In this document: in pieces, positions 35,516-55,164 of the stretch | Numbering within the stretch: position 1 is the stretch's first letter | How the letters are laid out: every line of letters begins with the position of its first letter | Source: Syngnathus acus | Lineage: Eukaryota; Chordata; Actinopteri; Syngnathiformes; Syngnathidae | Reading direction: 5' to 3' | Length of the DNA stretch: 64,000 bases | NCBI RefSeq assembly: GCF_901709675.1 | Contig: NC_051095.1 | Location: 5,765,956-5,829,955, forward strand | The notes under the pieces: generated by a model | What the model was told of the DNA's origin: nothing | Database searches by the model: none | Seen by the model: only the letters and a program-made list of their open reading frames with translations | Program-made: the position numbers and the translations under genes

Positions 35516-37639
35516 TTTCCATTGACGATCAATTCATTCGGGTTAAGACGCTCGTCCCGGTCACGTGACATGTTTCCCCAGTCGAGCCCGCAAAGCTAGC
35601 AAAAATGAGTAAGAATTTATTTTGAAAAATATAAAAAATTTGTCGAATCTCTCCCAATTACATCTGTCGGTGCATCTGAAAAATACGGACTCTTGACACA
35701 GGGCGCTCGTCTCGGTCACGTGACATGTCACCACAGTCAAGCCCGCGAGGCAAGCAAAAATGAGCAAGAAACAGAGAAGTTTGGAAAGCTTCTTCGGAAA
35801 GGGAAAAACGTCCAATGAGGACACTGAAGAAGAAGAGGCTACGACTTCTAAGAAAAGGAAAGCTGCATTTAAAAGAACATTTCTGGAGTCCTACTTAAAA
35901 TATGGCTTTATCGCCACAGGTGACGAGCCAAGCCCACTCTGCATAATAAGTGGCGACAGGCTAGCTAACGAGGCAATGAAGCCTTCAAACCTGCTTCGGC
36001 ACATGGAGACCAAGCATCCTGCATTTAAAGACAAACCTTAACCACTTCGGGTGTCATTGTCTCCGATTACGCCTAGATGGGAACGGCTCATTTCTGACAA
36101 AAGAGCTCGGTGCTCCCACTAATTCAACGTTTTATTTTTATGTGGTTTATATTTGTTTTTATGCCAGTCGTATCATTTTATTTCATCCTATTTATATATA
36201 TAAATATTTAAATAATAAATATATAAATATATTTATTTATATAAAGGCCGGTCCGCGAAAATATTTCTGACACGTAACCGGTCCGTGGTGCAAAAAAGGT
36301 TGGGGACCACTGATATAGTGTGTTACTGGAGGTCTTGCATAACGTGGACGCGTGGGGGCGCTGTGGTGCGCCAGGGGCGTTGTACTGCTACGTTACACAC
36401 GAGTAAGCGAGGAATAAACAGTTGCTGAATAAAGAAAGTTGCACGAGCGTTCATTTCTACTCCGTATAAACACAACGAGCAGCATGAGCATTTCTATGTT
36501 CATAATGAAAATAACGTTTTAGCAACCCTTCAATTGACACGTCATCCAATGAGAATTAGAGCAGCATGAGCATTTCTTACGTTGATCGATCATGAGGAAA
36601 GAACGTTTCAGCATCACTTCGACTGACACGTCATCCAATGACAAGAGCAGCATGTTGATCGATCTCATGATGAAAATAACGTTTTAGCGTCACTTCAATG
36701 GACACGTCATCCAACGACAAGAGCAGCATGAGCATTTCTATGTTGATCGATCACGATAAAAATAACGTTTAAGCATCACTTCAATTGACACGTCATCCAA
36801 CGATTAAGAAGAGCAGCATGAGCATTTCTATTTCGATCGATCATGAGGAAAATAACGTCGAAGCATGTGACACGTCATCCAATGATGAGAGCAGCATGAG
36901 CATTTCTATGTTTTAGCATCACTTCAATTGACACGTCATCCAATGTAAGAAGAGCAGCATGAGCGTTTTTATGTTGCTCGATCATGATGAGAATAAAAAG
37001 TTCAAGTTACCACATGGTCTTACAATGCCGATAACGGGATAACTTGTTTTGATTTTGTTTATTTCGGCAAATGCAACACGCTTATTACAACTTTACATCC
37101 TGCAAAGTGGGCTCATTATTAACTTGGACACTGGATGCTCTCGTCCAAGGCACTGTCGACATCTGCTGGCGATTTCGCCTCAATACACTCATTCACAAGG
37201 TTGATAGTTTGTGAACTGCATTAGACATCTCTACCCAATGTATTGAAAATAATAATAATAATAATAATAATAATATGGCGACTATATGATAAGGTCGGCG
37301 TTCAATTGACTCAACGGTAGTAGCTGATTATTTCAAAGTAAAGTTGGTCCCATGCTCTCGTGACAGAACAGTAACCCACAAAGCCGAGTTTGACATGAAA
37401 ATGATCCAAAAGGACACATCAGCCGCCAAATGATTCTTGAAATAATGACACGGGGCTTCTTAACAATCCAATGATGGCTCAATGATACATGATAAGAAAG
37501 TAAAACAATACGCCTGGCTGCACTCTACGCGGAGCTCAAAGCCATCCAAATTGCAATCAAGTGATGAAAGTTTCTGACCTGTAGCGCACGTCCAGTGGAT
37601 ACTGATCATGATGACAAAGCAGGTAAGTCGCTCCCACAT
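22222..37639 (-). CDS. Secreted ten-CTLD protein with SUEL, F5/8C and LCCL domains
   Basis: I could chain 48 coding exons with matching splice phases and no stop into 5,349 nt (1,782 residues). Order: signal peptide (37579-37639, MWERLTCFVIMISIHWTCAT), nine C-type lectin-like domains as three A-B-C modules (33,627 to 24,941), a linker (24838-24870), a SUEL/galactose-lectin domain, an F5/8C domain, an LCCL domain, and CTLD 10 ending in WNNSR. There is no hydrophobic segment after the signal peptide, so the product should be secreted. The CTLDs resemble those of the mannose receptor / PLA2R family (WxGL, CxxxxxxxW, C-terminal VCK), but the family's ricin-type, FNII and transmembrane parts are absent. 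None of the CTLDs shows an EPN or QPD calcium-sugar motif (for example NWASSQPG, NWAMGDPG). Nearly all domain-bordering introns are phase 1, the class that permits domain shuffling. Weakest junctions: the donor at 25,646 and the acceptors at 23,686 and 23,902. Function unknown; secreted pattern recognition or mucosal/egg-envelope binding are guesses. Confidence 0.85.
22425..22492 (-). repeat. Interspersed-repeat tail in lectin intron 47
   Basis: Reverse complement of the segment at 6,655-6,750 (AAAGTCAAAGTCTGCTTTAT, TCAATTTCTTCACATGCCAA). It ends only about 15 bp from the donor of exon 47. Confidence 0.75.
24941..26992 (-). repeat. Lectin gene module 3 (CTLDs 7-9)
   Basis: Preceded by linker exon 27159-27191. 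Exons: CTLD A 26790-26992, 26616-26716, 26373-26488; linker 26250-26303; CTLD B 26019-26174, 25646-25792; linker 25544-25573; CTLD C 25334-25498, 25122-25241, 24941-25048. The A-domain start is 3,316 bp from that of module 2. The B domain differs: its last two exons are fused into one (25646-25792) and its sequence is more divergent (DCNHTTLWLGMQDYSEW), so this module has drifted. Confidence 0.86.
27256..30308 (-). repeat. Lectin gene module 2 (CTLDs 4-6)
   Basis: Preceded by linker exon 30607-30639 (GVPEPKPSSDD). Exons: CTLD A 30112-30308, 29949-30049, 29717-29829; linker 29574-29627; CTLD B 29350-29505, 29180-29250, 28575-28686; linker 28441-28488; CTLD C 28163-28327, 27439-27558, 27256-27372. 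It has the same exon number, phases and linker positions as module 1. The A domain starts AKRCGFGWLEYDASCYKK. A 600-bp intron (27,559-28,162) without recognisable content separates the first two C exons. Confidence 0.88.
30739..33627 (-). repeat. Lectin gene module 1 (CTLDs 1-3)
   Basis: Exons: CTLD A 33425-33627, 33254-33360, 32999-33111; linker 32882-32926; CTLD B 32654-32809, 32488-32567, 31971-32109; Pro-rich linker 31860-31910; CTLD C 31618-31788, 30925-31038, 30739-30846. A starts ADQCALGWRGHGTSCYKK, B starts SDCDDGNILYGDHCYLF, C starts DWTEKCGWWLDNPTDDFCYL. This module is the one duplicated at 7-2,910. Its A-domain start lies 3,319 bp from that of module 2. Confidence 0.88.
35384..36312 (+). 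mobile_element. hAT element, 929 bp, copy 2 only
   Basis: Perfect 15-bp inverted ends CAGTGGTCCCCAACC / GGTTGGGGACCACTG and an exact 8-bp duplication ATATAGTG (35,376-35,383 and 36,313-36,320). Copy 1 has the empty site near 4,665-4,672. Inside, 35,760-36,041 encodes a 93-residue fragment starting MSKKQRSLESFFGKGK with LLRHMETKHPAFKDKP, which resembles the BED-finger N-terminus of hAT transposases (ZBED/FAM200 type). The catalytic part is missing. It also contains a poly-A/(TA)n stretch at 35,461-35,518. Confidence 0.93.
36480..36975. repeat. Degenerate ~75-90 bp tandem array in lectin intron 1 (copy 2)
   Basis: Duplicate of the main block of the array at 4,555-5,345, nearly unchanged. Units carry GACACGTCATCCAA with an adjacent CCAAT. 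The outlying first unit is at about 35,280-35,345, on the other side of the hAT insertion. Confidence 0.8.
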
Positions 37640-39052
37640 GTTTAGTGGCGAAGAGACCGTCCGCAAACTCACGAAGTCACTGAAAGTAGAAGAGACCGTC
37701 CGCAAACTCACAAAGTCACCGAAAGTAGGCGAATGAAGTCAAAACGGCCAAAGGATGAAGAAAGCTCAAACGACTTGTTTGACTACCCCCAAGACAGGCC
37801 GCGCCCACGCGCTATGTGACCGTCACACACGTCACAAAGCCTGCAAGCACACGGACGCTTTCATTTCTTTGACATTTGTAAACGGTCTTTATTTCTACAC
37901 TTGAACAACAGTAAACAACCAGCGAATCGTCAAATTCCTTGTTTGGCACGCTCAAACATGGAGAATAAAAAACTCTTGAATTCTAATAATCAATTACACT
38001 CACCTTTCTTGACTAAGGCGTTAGCCCTTCAGGGAATGCTAGTAAAGCATCAAGTTGGTTGGCTTTCGACAAGACATAACAGCAGTTTTACAAATCTGCC
38101 ATAAATTAAAAATATACTCCAGGCTGTTAGTTTGCGCTCTATTCTGACTGTCTGCTGTCTGCACACTTGCTCCATTTTTGCTCCTCTTATTTATTATGTT
38201 ATTTATTTATTATTTATTCATCACTCTTATTTATTCATTGTTTGTGCCTTCTTGTTTTTATTTTTTGTGTTGTTTACTTGTATGTATATTGTGTACTATG
38301 TCTTGTCACCGTGGGATAGTGGGAACGTAATTTCAATTTCTTTGTGTGTCTTGGCATGTGAAGAAATTGACAGTAAAGCAGACTTTGACTTTGATTTAAT
38401 AACGCTAGCATCATTCAGAGGAGCCTGTTCAGTGGGAGCCTGCTCCTCCTCAAGCGTGGGACCAATAGACTGCTAAACGCCATCAACCTGTACAACTCTT
38501 CACTTGGGGGAAGGAGGCGATAGGAACAGGGACAAGGGGAGACCTGATTGGCGGAACCCAGTGCAAGAACTGACACTTTATTACTTGAAAATTCATCTTG
38601 TTTATCCTTATAGTTACTTCATCACGCAAGTCATTAAGGATTGCGCTCTTTTGGCTATTTTTCCAACCAATTTGCACTCGTTTGTCGGAGCAAATGTCTC
38701 ATGGGAAGAGCGTGGCAACTGAGTTATGATTATTTCTGTACCCAAGACGTTTCATTTCTTCCGCTCTCCCGTTTGCATGCTCTCCCCGTGCTTGCGTGGG
38801 TTTTAACTGACTCGAGTATTTTCAGAGAGACCCTTGGCATATTTCCACCCTACCCCTACAAAAAGTAAAAGAATCATAGCTATGCCAGTGCAATTTCTGC
38901 TACCACTACTACTAAGGTTAACTGGCACAACTAACAGGACACAGTTGTCGACAAGTTTCAGCTCACCAGTAACAAAACGTAGTTCTACTAGTGCACAGAA
39001 ACGTCAGACGGTAGTGCAGAATTACTCAAAGACAGCAGTCGCCTGGCGGCAC
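37640..39052. other. Intergenic: lectin promoter side, copy 2
   Basis: Counterpart of 5,989-7,401. It holds the doubled GAGACCGTCCGCAAACTCAC motif, a repeat tail at 38,306-38,401 and a hAT-derived segment at about 38,878-39,029. No gene recognised. Confidence 0.6.
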
Positions 39053-48806
<9,754 letters not shown>

Positions 48807-49265
48807 CGCGTTCACTTCTGCTGGTCACTTCGACACTGAAGACACAAGTGAGCATTTCTCTGAGAAGGAAACAAGTGTCAAGCCCACAGCGGCTGCTCTG
48901 GCTCTCCAAAATAAAGGTTAGTTCACGAGTCAAAGAAACACTTTAAATCCATTACTTTATTTTCAGAAATGAAATGTTGCGCATTTAAAAGGAATCCTTA
49001 CCTTCACGTTTCGACTCTTACATTGAGCCAAGAACTCCTCAATTTCCGGCTTACGTGGACTGAAAAAAAGAATGCTTTATTTACCCATTTTGACAAAGAC
49101 TTACTCTTCAATGTGTGTATGTATGCTCCCTCAATGCTGCTATTTGTTGGTTAATAATCACCAAGTAAAAAACAGCTCAAGTGCTTTTGCTGGGAGCGTG
49201 TTCGCTTTTGCGCGTGAAGCGCGCGGCCTGGCGTCTCTGCCTCAGCCAATCATAATCGCTTATCG

Positions 49266-50300
49266 CGTTGTTAACCACCCAGTCTCCACTTAGTGAAGCA
49301 GCCAGGGTTGCGTCAGGATTACGCACGCAGTTTATTCAATAAATTCATAGTAACGCAGTGCATTTAGCGTTCAGTAACGATTACGGCGTTACAACGACGG
49401 AAACAGTCATTTGTTAGATTACCACGTTACTGAAAAAATAACGGCGGTACCTAAAGGCGTTATTTTAAACGCCGTTATTCCAAACATTGATATCAACACA
49501 AGTCCAATCGTGTTTGTCAACAATATACATATTGTATTCCACAGGTGTCAAACTCAAGGCCCGGGTGCCAGATAAGGCCCGCCACATCATTTTATGTGGC
49601 CCACGAAGACAAATTGTGCATCAAATTCGTGTGTCATTACTAGAATTGCAAATTGTCTTCACTTTTAATATATATATTTTTTTTAGTATTTGACCAGTTT
49701 TTACTCGTCTGATTTGAAAACGAGTTATTTGTCAGTTTGTTTTGTAGCTTTTACTGTAGATTATATACAGTACAGTACAGTGTACTCATACAGTCCAGCA
49801 TGCCAGACCACTGGGTGGCGCAACAACATAATCTCGAAACACACCGCGATTTGAATTTGACGCTGGTGAAAGCGGATGTTTAAATGATTCCTACTTCAGA
49901 ATAAAATGCTAAGACTTTGATTTCTTTCTTCGGTTCTACGATCGTAACAAAACTAAAACGAGCGATTAACAAAAATACAATGTTCTCGTACAAAACCCAA
50001 CGAACCGCTGCAACCGCTGCTTGGAAGCCCTCCGTCAGAGCTACATTTCTTTTGTTTTGACAACCCACAACCGGTCGTAGCCTTCTTTTCTAACCGCGAG
50101 GCGCTACCTTGATGCCCTGTCAAATCAGGAGCTGCCGGAAAGCTGGGGCCCTGTCAAAACAATGCAGTTTAAACGGCGTCTACAATTTAACGGGAAACGC
50201 GAACGCCCCTAGCCCGATTTTTGAGGTGCCACCTTTTGATTAGCGACTCGACTCGCCGCGCCACCGACGCTTTGTTTGCGTTCCCCCGACCTCGTGCGGA
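49266..50300. other. Intergenic: right edge of duplication to rnf150
   Basis: Single-copy sequence after the duplication edge. It holds degenerate GTTACNNCGTTA-like blocks (49,330-49,480), an interspersed repeat at 49,543-49,640 and a divergent upstream region of both SH3TC1 (left) and rnf150 (right). No gene recognised. Confidence 0.6.
49543..49640 (+). repeat. Interspersed repeat fragment
   Basis: Contains GGTGTCAAACTCAAGGCCCG and TTTATGTGGCCCACGAAGAC, a sequence I know as a common teleost/vertebrate dispersed repeat. Family not identified. Confidence 0.6.
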
Positions 50301-50491
50301 TGTTTTTGTTGGCTGCAGATGGAGGCGGCTAGCGAGCGCCTGCTCTTGACGTAGCCTGCCGCAGGGGATCCAAGAGCAGAAAGAGGGGAAGACAGCGAGC
50401 GACAAACGGAGGACATCCATACGCGCCTCGCTCCTGCTTCCGCCCGGGCACCGAGCCCCATGGCCGACTAGCACTCGCTTTGCGTTCTGTC
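50225..50491 (+). promoter_or_regulatory. GC-rich presumed promoter / 5' UTR of rnf150
   Basis: The 270 bases before the start codon are GC-rich with many CpGs (GCGACTCGACTCGCCGCGCC, GCGAGCGCC, CCGCCCGGGCACC) in an otherwise AT-balanced neighbourhood, as expected for a CpG-island promoter. No TATA box is obvious. Confidence 0.5.
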
Positions 50492-53271
50492 ATGGCTCCG
50501 TGTTCCGTGGCGGCGGCCTGCCGCAGCCTGGCCCTCTCGACGTGGCTGCTGTCCTTTTGCTTCGTCCACCTGCTGTGCCTCGATTTCACCGTGGCCGAGC
50601 GGGAGGAATGGTACACGGCTTTCGTCAACATCACCTACGTGGAGCCCGCCACCAAGACGCTGCGCATCGACAAGTCCGAATGCGGGCGTTACGGGGAACA
50701 CTCGCCCAAGCGGGACGCCAAGGGGGTAGTAGTCCTGCCTGCCGCTCCGCACGATCGCCAGGCCTGCGACCCCTCCACCCCGTTTGTGGTGCCAGCCCAA
50801 GCCGGTGCGTGGGTGGCTCTGATCGCCCGCGGCAACTGCACGTACAGGGACAAAATCCGGCACGCCGCCGAGCGCAACGCCTCGGCCGTGGTCATTTTCA
50901 ACGTGGGCTCGTCCAACGCCAACGACACCATCACCATGCCTCATCCGGGTGCGCCCACCGCTTTCTTTTTCTCACGCTCCTTCGTACATATCTTGCCAGT
51001 ATCGCCGGAATTTGGTGCGATATCTCGGGGTGAATCTAAGATGCTCTAGGGAAATCTCTCTGGACTATCGTCAGAGCAAGCAATTGATCAACAAACCCTC
51101 AAACGGGAGAAGGAGGCAAGAGTCTCAGCGTCACATCAGCGTGTTGCAACTGAAGGGACGAGAAGAGTCACAGAAAGGGGGTGGACGTTCATTTGGGACT
51201 GATTTGACAACAACATTGAACAGTTTGGGATACAGGCGTTCAAGTGTTCAGAGCGGGTCGAATCAGGTTCATCTGTAAAAGTTGCAGATCAGTATTAGTT
51301 CATCGTGAAGTTTCACCTCAAAGCCAGACAGGCCAAACCTTTTGGGGTACTTTTCTATGTAGCATGTTTTGTTCCGTTTCTATCAAGTGACACTCATGGT
51401 CACTTGTAGAAATAAAGGCAAGGCGAGTGGAGCTGTCTGCAAAGGAGTAAACGCTGTAACAAGCATCTTGAAACGAGAACGTTGCTTGCGGAAGGCGTCA
51501 GCAGTCGAGACGTCCTCAAGCAATGTTGCCACTCAGAATTTTCCCTCTGACCTTTTGAGCTGTCCTTCTCCCCTACTCAGGCACAGGCGACGTGGTGGCC
51601 ATCATGATTCCGGAGCCCAAAGGTCGTGAGGTGGTGTCGCTGCTGGAGCGCAACGTGACCGTCACCATGACCATCACCATCGGGACCAGGAACCTGCAGA
51701 AGTATGTGAGCCGCACCTCGGTGGTCTTTGTGTCCATCTCCTTCATCGTGCTGATGATCATCTCGCTGGCCTGGCTCGTCTTCTACTACATCCAGAGGTT
51801 CCGATACGCCAACGCGCGAGACCGCAATCAGGTACAAATGGGACGACCACACGGGGGCTGATGGCAAACGCATATTCGTCACCTGATTACCAGAAAGAGA
51901 TTTTCTTTATGATCATGTCAACTACACAATTTTGAGTGAACTATCTCAGGAACTCTCACAGTCGAAATATGCCACAAGATTGCGCCAAACTAAACAATGT
52001 ATACATTAGTCAACAATTCCAAGCCTAAGTCACCATCCTCCTCTCCAGCGCCGCCTCGGTGACGCAGCCAAGAAGGCCATCAGCAAGCTGCAGGTGCGCA
52101 CCATCAGGAAGGGCGACCAAGAGATAGAAGCCGACTTTGATAACTGCGCCGTGTGCATCGAAGGCTACAAGGCCAACGACGTGGTCCGTATCTTGCCGTG
52201 CAGGTATTTTACCCCTCTCGTTATTTTCGAATTCCTATTGGCGGGAGTTTTGCACTGCACGATATAACAGATACAATGTAAAGTACTTGTTTAATGCGGC
52301 AATCCAATTTAGTCATTCTTTGCAGATAATAAAGAATATATGCCTACGAGTATTGTTATAACCACAATCGCCGATGCTAACCATTAAATGGGGCTGTCCA
52401 TTAATAATCAGCATTGAGCTCGAGGGTGTTTGGTTGCTTTGAAAATAAAGCAAGTATATAAACTTCAACTGGTATTGTTGACCTTTCCATTTAATATCCA
52501 TGAAAAGTTGACAAAGTTCTCCAGCGTAACTTCCCTGGAAAGTTACCTGTAAGAATCTGTGTCTGTGTGTAGACATTTGTTCCACAAGAGCTGCGTGGAC
52601 CCGTGGCTCCTGGACCATCGCACGTGTCCAATGTGCAAGATGAACATCCTGAAAGCACTGGGAATCGCTGTGAGTACGACGGCGGACCGGAGAGGGGGTA
52701 ATGGGGGGGCTCGTGGCGTCATCCTTGCTGTCTATCTACCAGTTGAACGCAGACTACCTGGACGACCTGCCGCTGGATTACGACCTGGTTCCGGGCGGCG
52801 GAGCGGGGCCCCTAGCGCTGGAGGCCGTAGTCTCTGGGGCAGCCAGCGACGGCACGCTAAGTGAGGGAGGCGCTTCTGTGGTTCTGGACCCGGGGGTACG
52901 ACACATGGGACTCCCGCAGGACTACCACGACCCGCCAGACACTCTGAGGGACAGTCCTTTGACGGCCACCACCGACACTCACACGGGTCAGCCTGCCTCT
53001 CGATGAGTCACAGATGCAGTAGAAGTCTATTCTTTGTGTCTGCATGGCTGTATTACGCAGTACTGCCCCCCCCGGTGGCCAAGGCAGGTATACCGGAGCG
53101 AGCAGCACAATGAATTGGAGTGTTTGAACGCTTTGCGTCTTGCTACCTGCAGGTGAGCTCCAGCCGATGGTGAGCAGCGTCTCCATGGCGTCGCTGGTAA
53201 TTGCCGTGGAAACGGGTCTGTCAGATGAGGAGGGATCCGTTCAAGCATCACACATAGGGGACAAGTCCTGA
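50492..53271 (+). CDS. rnf150: RING-H2 E3 ubiquitin ligase RNF150
   Basis: Six coding exons: 50492-50948, 51587-51831, 52049-52203, 52573-52669, 52743-52986, 53153-53271. Phases match and the product is 438 residues, the usual RNF150 length. Order: signal peptide ([18 protein letters not shown]), protease-associated domain (about residues 60-170, with [11 protein letters not shown] and [17 protein letters not shown]), transmembrane helix about 199-222 ([20 protein letters not shown]), then a RING-H2 finger from residue 266 ([26 protein letters not shown]). It is a Goliath-family endomembrane ligase; the PA domain faces the lumen and the RING the cytosol. [17 protein letters not shown] and [20 protein letters not shown] favour RNF150 over RNF130. 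Introns are unusually short (110 to 640 bases). Confidence 0.95.
53054..53130. repeat. Dispersed repeat with CTCF-like core (copy a)
   Basis: In rnf150 intron 5. Shares TACTGCC(T/C)CC..GTGG(C/A)CAA, GGCAGGTATACC and AATGAATTGGA with the repeats at 58,320-58,400 and 59,382-59,470. Confidence 0.6.
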
Positions 53272-55164
53272 GAGAAAGCTAAACCAAAAAAAAAAAAAAA
53301 AAATTCAAACGAGCAAAATAGAAGGAGAACTTCTTTGAGCTTGGCCTACTCCCAACCGGCACCTCAACCACACCACGTTTTCCCCAAAAACCTGGTTACA
53401 GGATGGAAACAGTTGACTCGTCAGCGTGTATCCCAATGGTGCCCGGCGTTCCAAATCTCCAAATTTCCTCGGATTCACGCTGGACTTCCTGAATCCAAAG
53501 AGAACAAAAAGCATTGATGAGAAAACGACTGAAAGCAAATCCCACTCCAGTCACGAGGTTGCCAATTTTACATCTTGCTGATGAACGACTGCTTGGGACT
53601 TGACATGAAAAGATCCAAGGATTACGTCCTGTCAGGTTAAAACTTAATGGAAAAGGAAGTCATAGAGAAGAGAGACTGGTTTGTGGCAAGTCAATGTTGC
53701 AACTCAGCAAGATTGCCCAACTCGCTTGAAATTTAGCAGCTATTTGACTAACTTTTCTTTTTGTCAGAGAAACTTGGGACTTGCACATGTGACTCCTCCC
53801 ACTTGTGATTGTCTGCATCATCTACCTTTTGTGGAATGTTCCAGGACCTGGTCCCGCTCACTTCTCGTCCTACTCCGCAATCTCGCCCAACGAGGCCACT
53901 GGGTGAACATTTGTGTTGACCTCGTAGTTGCTCGTGTGTGCCATTGTAGTGTTGCTTCTCCTTCCGTCCCCAATAAGATGGCAAGAAATGTTGGTACGGC
54001 GAGCAAGCAACATTTCTTCCTTCGTCCCATCGGCGACAATCAATTTTTTAACATTTTTCTCTTTCACTGTTCCCGCCGACACTATGGGGAGAGGACAGAG
54101 AGGCGGCGCGTAACGACGAGCGCTCCAGATTGTCATCTATTTTGCTATCAGACGAGATGTTTATTTTTGTAATGCCAGAAAGATGAAATCGACACCGCTC
54201 CCGCCCCACCCCTTCTCCTGCTGGCGGTGTCTTGTACATAAAGAACGGCGCCAAGTGACGGACATCCTAAAGGTCAACATTTTTTCCCGTGTTGAAACAT
54301 GAACTTGCACAGCTTGGATCCAAAACAAAACTGGTGTGAATTTTGTTTTGTGGCACGTCACGCAATATTTTCAGGCCAAGTTTTCTGCCAAAATGAAATG
54401 AACAAATGCATCAAGCAAGAATCCCGGTAGCGGTTTTGCTTTTTGTTAAATAGATTTTTGGCACCATCGGGTTTGTGAAGCGCCAATAACGCTGTTATTT
54501 GTATACGAGAGCATTTCAAGTCTGACATTTTACACTCTGTGCGTTATTATAAAAATTTCACAGGCTGCAAATTTCTTTCAAGCTTGCTGGCAAATGCAAA
54601 GGATTTTTGTTGTTGTGGTCAAAGCTTACCTTGCTCCCCGTTTATGTGAGCACTTGACCCCGGTGCCGAGCTTGTTCGCTGTAATGTGACGACGACAACT
54701 CATCGTCATGGCTGCTTTTTCTTTAGTGAATGCTGTTCGAATTAAACTTCTCTGTTGTGTTGTATGCGTTCACGCGTTCTTATTGGCTGAGACTTTTTTT
54801 TTTTTTTTTACCAGCGCTAAAGTAACAAAAAAATAACGCCTTGACCACTATTTTTTTCAAATTTGAGTTCATTTTAATGTTTGGAGTTGTTTAGCAGCTT
54901 CACATCAGTGATGAAGATGGAGGTTTGTGTTGTTTCATGTGTGCAGATCCGTCCATCATCTTTGTGCTATTCTGAAAGACAATGAGGATACAGAGTGTTT
55001 GACCTTTGACCTCTAGCTGCTCCTTTCTCTACATCCTTCACTCATGACAAAGTCAGAAAGTTGACTTACCAGTGGCCAAAGAAGCAGTTGGACTAGAGAG
55101 AGAATGAGGAAAAAGACAAGTGTAACCAAAAGCAATTTTCTTCCTTCATTCCACTGACTCATTG
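53272..55164. other. rnf150 3' UTR and convergent intergenic region
   Basis: Long untranslated stretch after the rnf150 stop. ATTAAA near 54,741 (GAATTAAACTTCTCTGTTG) is a plausible polyadenylation signal. A/T homopolymers lie at 53,284-53,302 and 54,791-54,809. The ppme1 gene ends on the opposite strand at 55,165. No other gene was seen. Confidence 0.6.

Larger units (their letters stand above)
33628..37578. other. First intron of lectin gene copy 2
   Basis: About 4 kb, counterpart of 2,911-5,927. It differs by a hAT insertion (35,384-36,312), a GGCTGGGCTG expansion near 34,330 and loss of about 30 bases near 35,243. It contains the copy 2 tandem array (about 36,480-36,975) and AAT microsatellite (about 37,249-37,274). 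No exon seen. Confidence 0.7.

Noticed and set aside
50500-51033. Overlapping long frames on both strands over rnf150 exon 1
   Set aside because: These are GC-rich shadows of the PA-domain exon; only the rnf150 frame matches a family and splices in phase.
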